This document shows, piece by piece, positions 1-10,403 of a stretch of 64,000 nucleotides of DNA (its first letter is position 1; each line of letters opens with the position of its first letter). A model generated the notes under the pieces. That model did no database searches. It was not told the DNA's origin and worked only from the letters and a program-made list of their open reading frames with translations. Source of the DNA: Zopfochytrium polystomum. Taxonomy: Eukaryota; Chytridiomycota; Chytridiomycetes; Chytridiales; Chytridiaceae. The stretch covers positions 124,001-188,000 of the forward strand of contig JAIVFJ010000029.1 of NCBI GenBank assembly GCA_025765615.1, read 5' to 3'. A program made the translations under genes and the position numbers.

Positions 1-330
1 GTTCACCAACACCTTTTCAGAAACATTATCGAACAGAATCCATCATTTCTATGCTCCCAGTTCTTCAATGGAGCAGGCTGCCAATCTCAATTTGCGCAGT
101 ACTTCATTATGGGAGTTGGTTCCATGGACAGGGAGTAGATTGAGCGTGTCTGGAGTTCCTTAACAAAGTGCATTGGGCGAACACAGCGAGCAACTCATGG
201 GAGCCGCCAGCTTCAGATTGCTACCACATTCGAAGTCGATGAATTGAAGAAAGTGAATCAGTTCGTTAAGCTCGTTACTCAAAGAGCAGATAAGGCGGTT
301 GCTGGTTCGTCTCGAAGGAACAGACATTGA
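1..330 (+). pseudogene. KDZ-type transposase remnant (C-terminal part)
   Basis: Frame 1 from base 1 reads a transposase-like segment with the pattern GVGSMDRE-stop-IERVWSSL, followed by a Thr/Arg-rich stretch. It resembles the catalytic end of KDZ (Kyakuja-Dileera-Zisupton) transposases, where a GxGDGEGxERxWSxL motif precedes a region ending in a conserved His/Arg. An in-frame TAG at 136-138 interrupts the motif and the usual Gly-Glu-Gly is altered, so the copy is dead. The element runs off the left edge of the window. The assignment rests on motif memory and not on an alignment. Low-complexity acidic ORFs at 390-614 and 661-936 may be its tail. Confidence 0.55.
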
Positions 331-387
331 ACTGACTCAAGCCATTCTCAGTTGAGCAGGTATCCCCTCATTGAGAGACAAACTACC

Positions 388-936
388 CAGTGAGTGGGCA
401 CCTCGCGATCATAAAGGCGTCATTGAAAGCAACGTTGCGCACCAGTGTGCTGAGTTGCAAAAGCGATTCCAGAAAAATCTGTTGGAATGAAGGACGAAAA
501 GTGTCTCTCATTAAGTCTTGCAAAGCAGCGGCAGCAAACATCAAAAAGGTTGAGGCAAAACTCGGAAGGGTGCTAGATACGATTATATTACCATTTTTCC
601 AAACTAACATTTGAAACAAGGTACTGGAGGAACAACACAAGCTTCCATTCTCAAAAAGGGTTGAAGAAGGAGATGTCGAGTTTGCAGAGGCTTGTTTCCT
701 TGTACAACACTATATCTGAGTCCACCAAAGAAGCCAACAACATACCTTTGGAGGACGCGAACTTTGAGGATCACGAAGAAAGTAGTGATGACGAAGATGA
801 ACTAGACACAGGCACGGCCAATCAGAGCGTTACCAATGGCGCCAGTGCGAGCGAAATCGACCTAGGCCAAGAACTAGGTGCAACATGTGATTCGTCGTTG
901 CCGTTACGGTTGGAGTTGAAGGATGTTTTCACATGA
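388..936 (+). pseudogene. Broken ORFs continuing the transposon remnant
   Basis: Two short open stretches (390-614 and 661-936) follow the KDZ-like fragment. The second is acidic (Glu/Asp/Ser-rich around residues 25-55), a composition common in the linker or C-terminal region of KDZ transposases. No start context, splice sites or family motif were recognised. They are listed as probable decayed transposon coding sequence because they sit in the same orientation between two transposase-like segments. Confidence 0.3.
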
Positions 937-987
937 GTTAGAAGTTCACCACAGTCTGCCGATTATAAAGAAACCTATTGGAGGCAT

Positions 988-2955
988 ATGGAAGATATCT
1001 TTTTCGCTGACTTGGGCCTGCGGAAGTATTGTTCATACTTCTCCCATCGAAGGCAGCATTTTTGGCCTGTGCTGAAGTCTCTTCCCCAAGAAGCTGAAGG
1101 TGGATCAGCTTACTTAAACTTGGTATCACGAATTGCATCGAGAGAGGAGATGCATTTGGAAAGCGCAACAGGCGCATTTGACGTGTACAGAACTGACGAA
1201 GTTGTTGAAGGAATCAGGCAGGTTGGGAGAGCATTTCAGGGCGGTGCGCAGAGAGGTATGAATCTCAGGTGAAAGTTTCTGTATTGGGTTCAGCCAAACA
1301 ATCATAACAACGACCCAGCACGAATAAAGAAAGGAGCATGTATGTGTTCTGTTGCAGAGGCAGTAAGGGCAGATTGCGAGCGGTTTGCGAACGCCAAGAA
1401 AGTAGCAGCAGGCTTAATTCAGCAGCACAAAAAGACTCTTCAGTCCGTTACATCAATCATATTGTCTGGCAAGGATTGTCTGAAAATGAATGACAGTGGC
1501 TCTGCAGAGATGAGGAAATGGATTCAAGTTAGTGAGCACGCTGCAGCAGTTGGCCAAAGAATGGAGTATGAAAAGCTTCGCAGAACCAGCTTTGCTTCTG
1601 TTGTGGAAGGGTTATGTCAAATGGAAGGACTTGAAGACATTTGTAACAAGCTTGCCAATGATTGCACACTGCGAGACCGTCTATGGCACCTCACAGACTA
1701 TAAAATACTTAAACTGCAACTTCTGCAGTCAGGAAGTAGGGCAAACCTATCAAAGGAGCTTTTTCTGCTCAAAGACATGAATGACTTTCTTGATGTGGAG
1801 GCGACGAGCCTTGAAGTGAAACACTTTCCTGGACAGGACATTCGGAAAGCCCTTCACATTCCACCAAAGAACCGGCATGATCCATCTGGAAAGCACTTGC
1901 TGACCTTTTTTGAGGACCCAGCTCACCTAAAGTGCAAACGACTGGTCCGAAACTTTCTCAAGCTCAAAGAATTTGCAGATCTCAGCCCCAGTGAAGCGTG
2001 GAAACAAGTAACAGAATCAGATTCAGACTCAAAAATTCTTCCAAGAAAGTGGTGGGATCGTGATGCAATGGATGTTGGGCAAGGACAGCTGGCCTTTAGC
2101 AAACCAGTCATCAAACAGCTTACTGATCTCGGCTATCACAAGGAGGCAGAATTTGCAGGCATGATTGCTCGCTTTTATGATGCATTTGACACTCGAGGAC
2201 TTCCTGAAAGCGAAAGAATGGCAGTATGTGATGAAGTCATGCAATACTTCCAAGCAAGCTTGGAAGCGAATTATCATCCCCTATAACTGCAACAATGTCA
2301 CATTTCTCTGGTCTGAACAGTGAAGTTGTGTGGGGCATCCTAATGAATGCAGTGGCTTTGAAAGCTCTTCTCAAGAATTTGCTGAGCCTACCTGAGAATA
2401 TTCAGGAAGCAGAAGATGCAAAGAAAAGGATGAAGTTCCTTTCCCAGTCTTGAATACTCGCAGCCTTGGAACAAACCCAGTTGAACAAACCTTCAATCAT
2501 GTGCGGGAAAAGGATAGGTCTGGCGGATGTGGAATGATAAATCAAATGCAGAAGAACTCAAGTCATCAGTCAATGCTATTCTGGTTGCAGAAAAGTATGT
2601 CAACATACCCAATGAAAAGCGTGGATTTTCTATTGGAAGAGTATCATCAGGAAAAACCTATATTGATAAGACTGCAGAGGAAGATTTGAGGTCATGGAAC
2701 AATCCTGCCTGCCGAAAAGATTTAAGCCATCGGCAGGAGAAAAAACAAACAAAATCTATTTGCACAGACCCATGCGAAATGCCAATCCCAACTCCTCGGA
2801 GCTTCAGCAAGATGAAAGCTAAAGCTGCAGATTTCTCTCTCTTTCCAGATGATAAGGAGAACACCCTGCCATCTTCAAGCAGCCTGGTCCACTTTGATGC
2901 CTCACCGCCTTCACAGCAAACTAGGAGTCCCTTTTCAGTTGTGACAAATCCATGA
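988..2955 (+). pseudogene. DDE-type (P-element-like) transposase remnant
   Basis: Open stretches 988-1272, 1342-2286, about 2287-2470 (frames broken) and 2527-2955 lie in one orientation. The 314-residue segment carries a DPAHLKCKRLVRNFL motif, like the Asp-x-x-His-x-x-Lys of THAP9/P-element transposases. After a frame change, around 2450-2520, comes NTRSLGTNPVEQTFNHVR, like the late TNxVExFFxxxR motif of such enzymes. The order of the motifs fits a transposase and the frame changes show decay. It could instead be another fungal DDE superfamily. No terminal repeats were identified by eye. It lies next to the KDZ-type remnant, so this edge of the window is a transposon graveyard. Confidence 0.45.
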
Positions 2956-3375
2956 AACCTTTAAACATTTTATATGTTCTATCTTTATCCAACTATCTGT
3001 TTGGTTCTGGGATGTGTGCTCGGCAAAAGCCTGTGAAGATCGTGTCTTTCACAAAATTTTTTTTTGTCCTTTTCCTTTTCTTTCTCATTTTATTGAGAAA
3101 TAAAAGTAGCCAATCATCACCTCTGTTCATGGGCGAACATGTCACAGGTTGAACCATGTGGTTTGGTTTGCCAAGAAAATTTTGTGAAGTTTTGCTGCGT
3201 TTGTTGTTTTTCTGCATGGAAAACTCAGCCGAACTTTCTTTCTTTGGACGCTTTTCGTTTTCGCTTAAAAAAATTTTCCACCTTTTCCACCCACACACAC
3301 ACACACATACATGCGAAAGCGAGGGAAATGGAAATTGTGTGGTCGCATTTGGTGGGGTGGGAAAAAAACGTTTCC
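2956..3375. other. Spacer upstream of the P450 gene
   Basis: No supported gene. It holds a T-rich stretch (about 3056-3090) and an AC dinucleotide run at about 3291-3307, 70 bp before the P450 start codon. It is probably promoter and 5' UTR sequence. Confidence 0.4.
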
Positions 3376-5651
3376 ATGGCGCGGCTTTCCTCCTCGTCCA
3401 CCGCTGCCTTGTTCGACGACGCACATCCGCCCAAGGCGCTGCTGCTGGCGGCGGCGGCGGCGGCTTCGGCTGGCGCAGCCGCCGCCGCCGCATGGTGGTG
3501 GTGGGCGGGGCGAGCCTCGTCCGCATCGTCCACGGTAAGAGGGAGAACGTGTTGGAGAGGGGTGTGTGTGGGTGTTAGTGTGGGCGCAATTCTGGCTGGC
3601 GGGTGGTGCTCAGATCGTCAAGACTAACCGAATTCGTTCCTCGTCGTCATCAAACCAATCCCATTGGCATACGCAGTCTGCGAAGCATCGACGAATCCCC
3701 AAGGCCAAAGGAGGAGTAAGCGTCTTTCCCTTCACCAGAGATCTTGTGGGGCGTTAGTTGGTCTTCTTGCTCACAACTCGTTCTGGATTCTCAATCCCTA
3801 AAACCACTGTTGCCACTGCTCCCTCACCTTCCACGTCGCAGCTTCCCTTGCTTGGGCACGCCATGCGCATCCAGAAGGATCCTGTTACGTTCCTCGACGA
3901 GTGCGTGGAGAAGTCGGGCGACCTGTTCCGAATCTCGATGCTGGGTCGAGACTTGTTTGTCATCAACGGCGCTGCGGACCCGTCGACAGCAGCGTCCTAC
4001 TTTACGGTGAGAGACACTCAAAGACACAACAGTCCCCTTTTAACTCCCCAACAACGCAAACGTACGGTAGAACCCGTCTCTCGACAGCCGCACAGCCCAA
4101 GTCGAACTCAAAAACTTTGACGCCATTTTTGGACGCCGCATCGAAACGATCTTCAAGGGCGTCGCGATCCAGCTCATGAAAACCAAGTTCCATCAGTCCC
4201 TCGACACCCAAACGCTCGTCGTCCGCGGCGCCATCGCCGACGCCTTGACCGCGCAGATCGACCTCCTGTCACAGACGTCTTTCGAAGACGCGCCCCAGCC
4301 GCCGTCTTCCGGACGTAAAGAGATCGCCCGCTCCAGCCTCCCGGCGCCGCGCCGCGCTGACCCCCCCGTCGCAGTCATCCACGACGTCCTGGGCTTCTGC
4401 ACGAGCATCATCGCGCGCGCCTCGGCGCTGTCGTTCCTCGGCTCCGCGCTGGCAAACGACGGCCCCGTTCTGGACGTGTTTATGACATATACGGATACGG
4501 CCGCGCGCGCGTCGCGGCTGTTCAAGGTCCTGCCGCGATGGCTGAAACCGTGGTACCGGTGGTTTGCGAGGGACTGCGTCAGGGCGGAGCGGGTGGTCGA
4601 AGGAAAGCTGCGAGAGGAGCTGGAGAGGCGGAAGCGCGTTGAGGAGCAAGGAGGCGAGAAGGCGGTGAGTACTTGAGCCTCGTCAATTGTGCATTTCTGC
4701 CACCGACGCCCTTTTGATTATGTCCTGTAACTCGTGATGCCACAGACGGATATGCTCCAAATGATGATCGACACAGGATCGCTGACTTTGGACGAGATGG
4801 TCACGTCCAGCCTCGGCTTGATTCTCACCAGCGTCCTCACCACCGTTGGAAAGGCGGCGAACGCGATTTACGATCTCGCGGCGCACCCGCAGCTCTGGAA
4901 CGAGCTAAGGCAAGAGATGGACGCAGTGCTCGGTCCCGAGGGAGACCTTAGAAACGTGACGAGGAAGGACTTGCTTAGGATGACCAAGCTGGACACATTC
5001 TTGAGACAGTCGCTCGCACTTGCAGCAGCGCCACGTAATGCTTAGTTTCCTCACGTACTTCATCCTTTCGTAACAATTCCCTTTATATCCAGTTCAATCA
5101 CCAAGAGTTTTGACCAAAGACTGGGTCACTCCCAACGGCTACTTCATTCCGCGTAACAGCTATGTCGCGCTGTACTCCCACTACCTCCACCGCACGGACG
5201 ATAAACTGGACGTGTCCGGCAACTTCACCATTAACCTGAAGGGCGCGGAGGAAGAAACCGATAAGGCGAAGACTGCGGCGACCCCGAGCTCGAACCACTT
5301 GGTGTTTGGAAGCGGAAGGTGCAAATTTTTTCGCTACAGCTGCAAAACAACATTATTGATCAAATATCCGCCGAACTCCTCCAACCCGACGGTGGAAACT
5401 TCTTTTTTCCTTTTTTCCTTTTTTCCTTTTTTCTCCGCAGATCCGCCTGCCCAGGCCGCTTTCTTGCAGTTATCGACATCAAGCTCCTCCTTATCGCGCT
5501 TCTCTCGCGCTACGATATGGTGCAGGCTGGCGACCTCCCGCAGCTGCCCAAAATGTTCCCCGGGCTGCGCGGGCTGCCATCAAACGGCCCCGACGGCGTG
5601 GCGGTACCCATTTATTTGTACAAAAGGAGGGAAGTGGCGTACGAAATGTAG
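3376..5651 (+). CDS. Cytochrome P450 monooxygenase with degenerate ExxR motif
   Basis: Heme-thiolate monooxygenase, probably anchored in the endoplasmic reticulum membrane. Proposed exons are 3376-3534, 3758-4006, 4071-4664, 4746-5034, 5093-5318 and 5441-5651; all junctions are GT...AG and phase-consistent, giving 575 residues. The start ATG has a CCATGG context. Residues about 17-45 form an Ala-rich hydrophobic anchor. LPLLGHA and GDLFRI match the P450 N-terminal region. An I-helix segment with paired Thr (VLTT) precedes YDLAAHP. The heme-binding motif FGSGRSACPGR is complete and split by intron 5, with the Cys ligand near residue 509. The normally near-invariant K-helix ExxR reads Q422-S-L-A425, so both key residues are replaced. 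Closest in pattern to fungal microsomal P450s of the FA(S/A)IHTT type. Substrate unknown. The downstream neighbour is a broken FAD monooxygenase. Confidence 0.85.
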
Positions 5652-6110
5652 TTCTTTGGTTGTATGTTGTAAGTCTCCTGCGCGTCCCGTTGATTGCATG
5701 TTTTGTTTGTTGGGGGAGAGAGTGGGTTGCCGCGCCTGTTTTTCTCTTCCTCGTGTGTGCGCAACCTTGCGGTTCCGAGTGCCAGAGAGCGCGACCCCAA
5801 ACCCGTCTTTTGGCCCCCTTTCTTTTAACAGGTGCGAGTGTCCCCTCAACTTGAGGGCTGTTGGTATACTATCTAGTTCACTCCCTGAATCGAGAAAACT
5901 GGATTTGAACGCTTCGCCATTCGCAGTGTCACGCCGTGGCAATTTTCCGCTTGTTTGTAAGCGAATCTGTCTGGGCGCGTCCGCGATTTTGCCCATTGGC
6001 GAAGAGGAAGTGACACACATGAGTAAAGCTTCTCAGTCATTGACAGCGCAAAGTACGGCCTCGACTTAGCCCCGCCTTAATCATGAAAATTTGCTCTGTG
6101 AAATACTTAT
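5652..6110. other. Spacer after the P450 gene
   Basis: No supported gene. All open stretches are short and lack recognisable protein features. The stretch holds the 3' flank of the P450. Confidence 0.35.
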
Positions 6111-6692
6111 TATTTGAACCTCACATGCGCTGCACACCAACACCAAGTGACGAGCCTCACCGTTCCGTCCAAAACGGAGCTGATGTCGGCGTTGTGGCCC
6201 CGGGGCGCGCCGAGGAACGTGGGCGAGGCCGTCGACTGCCCGTGCCGCCGACAGCACGCAGGCCTGTGAAACCGTGTCCGCTGACGCTGCCAGCTTGTTG
6301 GAGAGACACGCGTTCCATGTTGACCGCGCCGATCTGAGCGAGCTGCCAGCTCTGCAAGTAAAACAGCCAGATCGGGCCGAACCGACGTTCTCCGCCGCGT
6401 TCGCTTTGGGAGGTGGTGGAGGAGGCGCTGGCGGTGCCTGGCGCCGACGATGAAGTCAAAAAAGCTGCCGCCGTTCGGGGCTGGACGCGACCACGTGAGA
6501 AGGGTGAAAACCGACCGTCCGACAGAATACATTTGTCTGAGCCCCGGTTGCTCCTGTTTTGGTTGCCGATAATAGATAACGTCTATTAGTGGTACACATA
6601 CTCGACGCTCTCGTCGTCCTTGGTCAGATCGTACAAGATCCCGGCCAGGTCGCCGCGGAAGATCTCGTACTCGGACACGAGCGACTGCGGAG
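6110..6692 (-). pseudogene. Inverted fragments of an FAD-dependent monooxygenase
   Basis: On the minus strand, a CTCCGCAG splice-acceptor-like site at about 6691 is followed by an exon reading SLVSEYEIFRGDLAGIL and then a Tyr-Asp-Leu-Thr stretch, ending at TAA near 6595. In p-hydroxybenzoate-hydroxylase-like monooxygenases this segment directly follows the piece encoded on the opposite strand at 6781-7090. Further along the minus strand, around 6460-6430, FFDFIVGA resembles the family's DxxVGADG motif but the frame then degrades. The two parts of one ancestral gene therefore now lie head to head on opposite strands, and the gene cannot be functional. Confidence 0.6.
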
Positions 6693-6780
6693 CTTAAAAT
6701 GTTGAAGTGAGGGTAAGCAACGCTCCAGCCGGGGAAAAAAAAAAAGAAACTCGCCCCGCCCACAAACCCCACAACTCATC

Positions 6781-7090
6781 ATGTCCAGCAACCTCAGGGT
6801 CCTCATCGTCGGCGCATCCATCGCGGGCCCCACCGCCGCCTACTGGTTCGCGCGGTTGCGAGCCCGCGTCACCGTGGTCGAGCGGTTCCCCGCGCTGCGC
6901 ACGAACGGCCAAGGCATCGACATCCGCACAGTCGGCGTCACCGTCATGCGCCGCATGCCCGGCATGGAGGCCGCCGTCCTCGCGAAAAAGAGCGCCCTCG
7001 AAGACATCAGCTTCCTCGGGCCCGACGGCAGGCCTGTCGCAACGTTCCGCGCCACCGGCGACCCCGACCAACGACTCGCTCAAAAACGGA
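6781..7090 (+). pseudogene. FAD-dependent monooxygenase, N-terminal exon only
   Basis: ATG at 6781 begins a Rossmann FAD-binding segment: VLIVGASIAGP (a GxSxAG form of the GxGxxG loop, residues about 7-17), followed by VTVVERFPALR with the Glu that binds the ADP ribose. GQGIDIR and MRRMPGMEAAV continue the fold, and ATGDPDQ ends the conserved part near residue 100. The frame then runs into unrelated sequence and a poly-A tract at about 7164-7187. The next exon of the same gene type lies inverted at about 6595-6690. A complete enzyme would be about 400 residues, so this is a truncated relic of a flavin hydroxylase. Confidence 0.75.
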
Positions 7091-7599
7091 GGCTACGCCT
7101 CGCCTCCGTGTTGATGGGACAAGGTGCCATTTGTTTTGCAAACAAAGGAGGTCAAGGCCGGCAAAAAAAAAAAAAAAAAAAAAAAAAGGTAGGTGAGAGC
7201 AAACGAAGAGCGGAACATCATCGAAAACAGGTCAGTCGTGGCCCGAAGCGCTCTCGTCAATACAACGTCCTCGTTAGGGATCCCAGCCACAACCAGAACA
7301 GATTTGAGGTTCGCTTTCAATGTTCCACTCTTGCTCTATCATCAGCGACCTGTTTTCCGGCTTTGACCGTGGCTAAGCACAAGCCTGGGGAGGGTTGGGT
7401 CTCCGCCCTTTGCTCTTTCGTGTCGTCTGCGTCTGGCGTGGGATCTCCAGGAATGGGATCTCTCTCCCTCGCCATCGATACCTATATCGGCATTGAACCA
7501 AGGAGGATTTGTTTGTGCTTTATGCATTAATAAGACGAACGGTGAAGGACGTGACTCCCTCCCTCTTCTCCCCCATTCTTTCTCCTAAACAACAAACCA
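7091..7599. other. Spacer with poly-A tract
   Basis: No supported gene. A run of 23-24 A sits at about 7164-7187, between the truncated monooxygenase exon and the decayed kinase-like gene. The region expected to hold the N-lobe exons of that gene shows none. Confidence 0.35.
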
Positions 7600-10403
7600 A
7601 AAACAGCCAAACAGTACATCTCCCACGACGACAAAGGTATGGTCCAGAAGAAAGTGGGCGACTCGAACCTCAAGACTTTCTTGAAGAACAACTGCGACTC
7701 GTCCCCCGGACGAATGAGCGAGGCGATCGATAACAAGATCAACAAGAAGCAGGAGAAGGCCGGGTTCAACCACAATGACTTGTCGGGCGAGAACATTCGC
7801 GTTGGAACTAAGAAAAATGTTGGCTTCATGCCTTAAAAGTCGTTTTTATTCTTCTTTTCACTCACTCAAACATCAACAACCGAAACAAAAAAAACATTCC
7901 AGGGATCAGCAAAGTTCAAGCTCGTGGACTGATCCGAGGGTACGCATCGCCATGGGCACTGCACTCTGTTTTGATTTACAAGCTTAACCTTCCCATCGTT
8001 CCCCCCTTCCCTCCCATTATCTTTCCGCAAAAAAAACGACCAATTTCCGTCGACACGAAACAAGGCTGCCCGAAAGAGCGAGATCAAAGAGTTTTGCAGC
8101 GACCACATGGGCTTCCGGCACGCTGCTGGCGGCAGGCTGTTCCGTCGCGCCGGTGCATGCGGAAGGGGTGGCGGCGCAAAGACGGATGCGAAGGCGGGTG
8201 CGGCTGCTGGAAGGCCACAGGAGCTACTGGGGAAAGGCCGCTGGTCGAGCCGCTGGAAGCAGTGCTACCCCCGGCGGCAAGTCTGCCGGCCCGAAGAGTG
8301 GTGGCCGCGCGGGCAAGGTGGGTGGGACTGGTGGTGCTGAGGGTAAAGAAACGACGGCGGGACGTGGTGCGGGAGGGGGAGCAGCAGCTAGCAAGACCGG
8401 CGTGACGGCCCGTGGCGGCGCTGCCGGAGAGGGGCCCGGCAAGGCTGGCAAGGGTGGCGACGGCGCCGCCGCCGGAAGACTGGAGGCGTTGGAGTCGCAA
8501 AATGTGGCGGCGCCGACCGTGGCAAGACGGCTGCCGTGGGTCCACCGGCAAGGCCCCAGCGTCGCAGCGTGGCGGCGGAGGTGCCCGAGGGGATAGCGCG
8601 ACGACTGGGGCCACATCAAAAACTGGAGGAGGAAAGGGCGCCGGCAAGGGTGCGACCGGAACGTGGTGCAGGTGGAGGGGGGAAAGGCGGCGGTGAAGGC
8701 GGTGGCAAGACAGCCGGCGCCAACGGCAAGACACCAGCGGCGGGCAAGGTGACGCGTGGCAGCGGCGGCGGTGCACGTGAAGTCTCAACGGGTGTTGCTG
8801 CCGGTAAGAGTGTAGGCGGCTCCAATGGAAAGGTAGCAGCGGCAGGACGCGGTGGCGGCGCAACTGAAACCGGTGCAGGAACGACGCGAGGCGGCGGCGG
8901 TGCGGGACTCAAGAAAGCCGGTGGAGGGGCTGGCGGTGGCAAGGCTGAGTGGTGCTTTTGGCAAAGCCCCGGCGGCCGGACACGGCGGCGGCACAACCGG
9001 AGCCGATGGAAAGGTTGGCAGCGCGACGCTTGCGAAAAGAGCTAGTGGAGGTAAGACGGGTGGCCCCAATGGCAAGGCACCATCGGCAGGACGCGGCAGC
9101 GGTGCAGCTTCTGTAGCCAGCGGGAAGGCTGGAGGAGCAACGCGCGGCGGCGCAAATGGCGCCGGCAAGCCGGGCGGTACCACGGGAGCTGGATCCGGAG
9201 GGAACTGGATCCGGAGGGAAAGGAAGTGGGTCGGGCGGCAAGGCTGCACGAGCAAATGGCGGCGCTGGTCTCACGAAGGTCGGCGGCGTTAGCGGTGGCA
9301 AGGCAGGCGGCCCCAATGGCAAGACACCCGCAACGGGACGCGGTGCCGGCGCACTTGAACCTCAGGCGCACGTCGAAAGGTGCTCGTGGCGGTAAGGGGG
9401 GCGGCGGTGGCGGTGGCAAAGCGGGTGGTTTAAAGAGCAAGGCACCAGCTTCAGGAGCAACGCGTGGCGGAGCACCTGGAGGATCCAAGAGTGGAGTTGG
9501 AACTGGAGGAAAAGGAAGCGGGGCAGGCAGCAACACTGCAGGAACAACGCGCGGCGGCGGCGATGCAGCTGGAGTAGCGAAGGGCGCTGGAGGCGGCAAG
9601 GCGGGTGGCTCCAATGGCAAGGCACCTGCAGCCGGTCGTGGCAGTGGCACGAGCGGGACCGCTGGCGCGAACCGCGGGGTGGCGGAGCCGGAGTTGCCAA
9701 GGGAAGTGGAGGCGGCAAGCCGGGCGGAGCCGGCGGAAAGGCACCGGCACCAGCGAGACTCGGAACCGGAGCGAACGGCGGCGTCAGCAAGGCAACACGC
9801 GGCGGAGCGACAGGCGGAACGAAAACGCCATTGGGATCGGGGGGAAGTGGGGCAAAGACTCAAGCAGTGCTGGAACTGCAGGTGGTGGAGGGGGGTCAAA
9901 GGTACCAGCGCCGAGAGGAAGTGGCGGAGGAGCCGCCGAAGGCTCTGCGTAGACCCAGTCTCGCGGCGGCGGCACTGCTGGAGTTGGATCAAAAGCAGGA
10001 GGTGGCGGAACAGCCCAGGCCGCCACCGCGGCGAAGCCCCAAACGCAAGGCGGCCGCGGCGGCACCGGCACGGGAGCAGGAGCGCGAGGGGGAGGCGGAA
10101 GCGGTGCCAGCACTTCGCGAGGCAATCCGTCGGCTCCGGCGCGCACAAACCGCAGCGGTGGCGGCAGCACAGCAAAGGCCCAGCGGCAAAACCGGCGCCG
10201 GCTCAGAAGGCGAATGGTGACGGTGGCGGAGGGAGGGGCAACGAAGTAGGTACCAGAGAAGAAGCATGCGGCCGCCCCTAAGCAGCAGCCGCAGCAGGCC
10301 GCACCGAAGCAGCAGGCCGCGGCGAAGCCCGCTGCGGCTGTTAAGCCGGCGTCAGGCGGTAGAGGAGGAGGCAAGAAGAAATCAGAGGTGGGCAACGAAA
10401 CTT
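7600..10403 (+). pseudogene. Decayed kinase-like paralog with a long Gly/Lys/Ala repeat tail
   Basis: The segment from about 7607 to 7813 reads KQYISHDDKG, LKNNCDSSPGRM and NHNDLSGENIRVGTKK. It aligns exon for exon with the intact gene at 12027-13224, and the intron before AKQ is in the same place. Next comes GSAKFKLVD, where a TGA at 7930-7932 replaces the Trp codon of the DWS motif; the catalytic-loop Lys is Ser. The following exon (EFCSDHMGFR, GGRLFRRAG) resumes near 8050 and leads into about 2.3 kb of GC-rich repeats encoding variants of GGKAGGxNGKAPAAGRG and TRGG. These hop between the three frames several times and end in a Lys/Gln/Ala tail with a stop near 10403. The exons for the signal peptide and glycine-rich loop are missing. 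Confidence 0.7.
8640..9760 (+). repeat. Diverged tandem repeats of the kinase-like tail
   Basis: GC-rich repeat units encode variants of GGKxGGxNGKAPAAGRG followed by ATRGG or TTRGG. Recognisable copies occur near 8700, 8800, 9046, 9298, 9412, 9595 and 9720. Unit spacing is irregular (about 100-250 bp), and successive copies are readable in different frames. On the opposite strand they make long Pro/Arg-rich ORFs, which are judged to be artefacts. The intact paralog has only a short, related Lys/Ala/Gly tail, so the array has expanded here. Confidence 0.65.

Noticed and set aside
3225..3538. Poly-Ala/His ORF and other frames over the P450 first exon
   Set aside because: The plus-strand frame beginning at 3376 joins in phase to five P450 exons; the others are shadows.
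5830..5925. Possible tRNA because of a GGATTTGAACGC string
   Set aside because: The stems of a T arm and acceptor do not pair on either strand.
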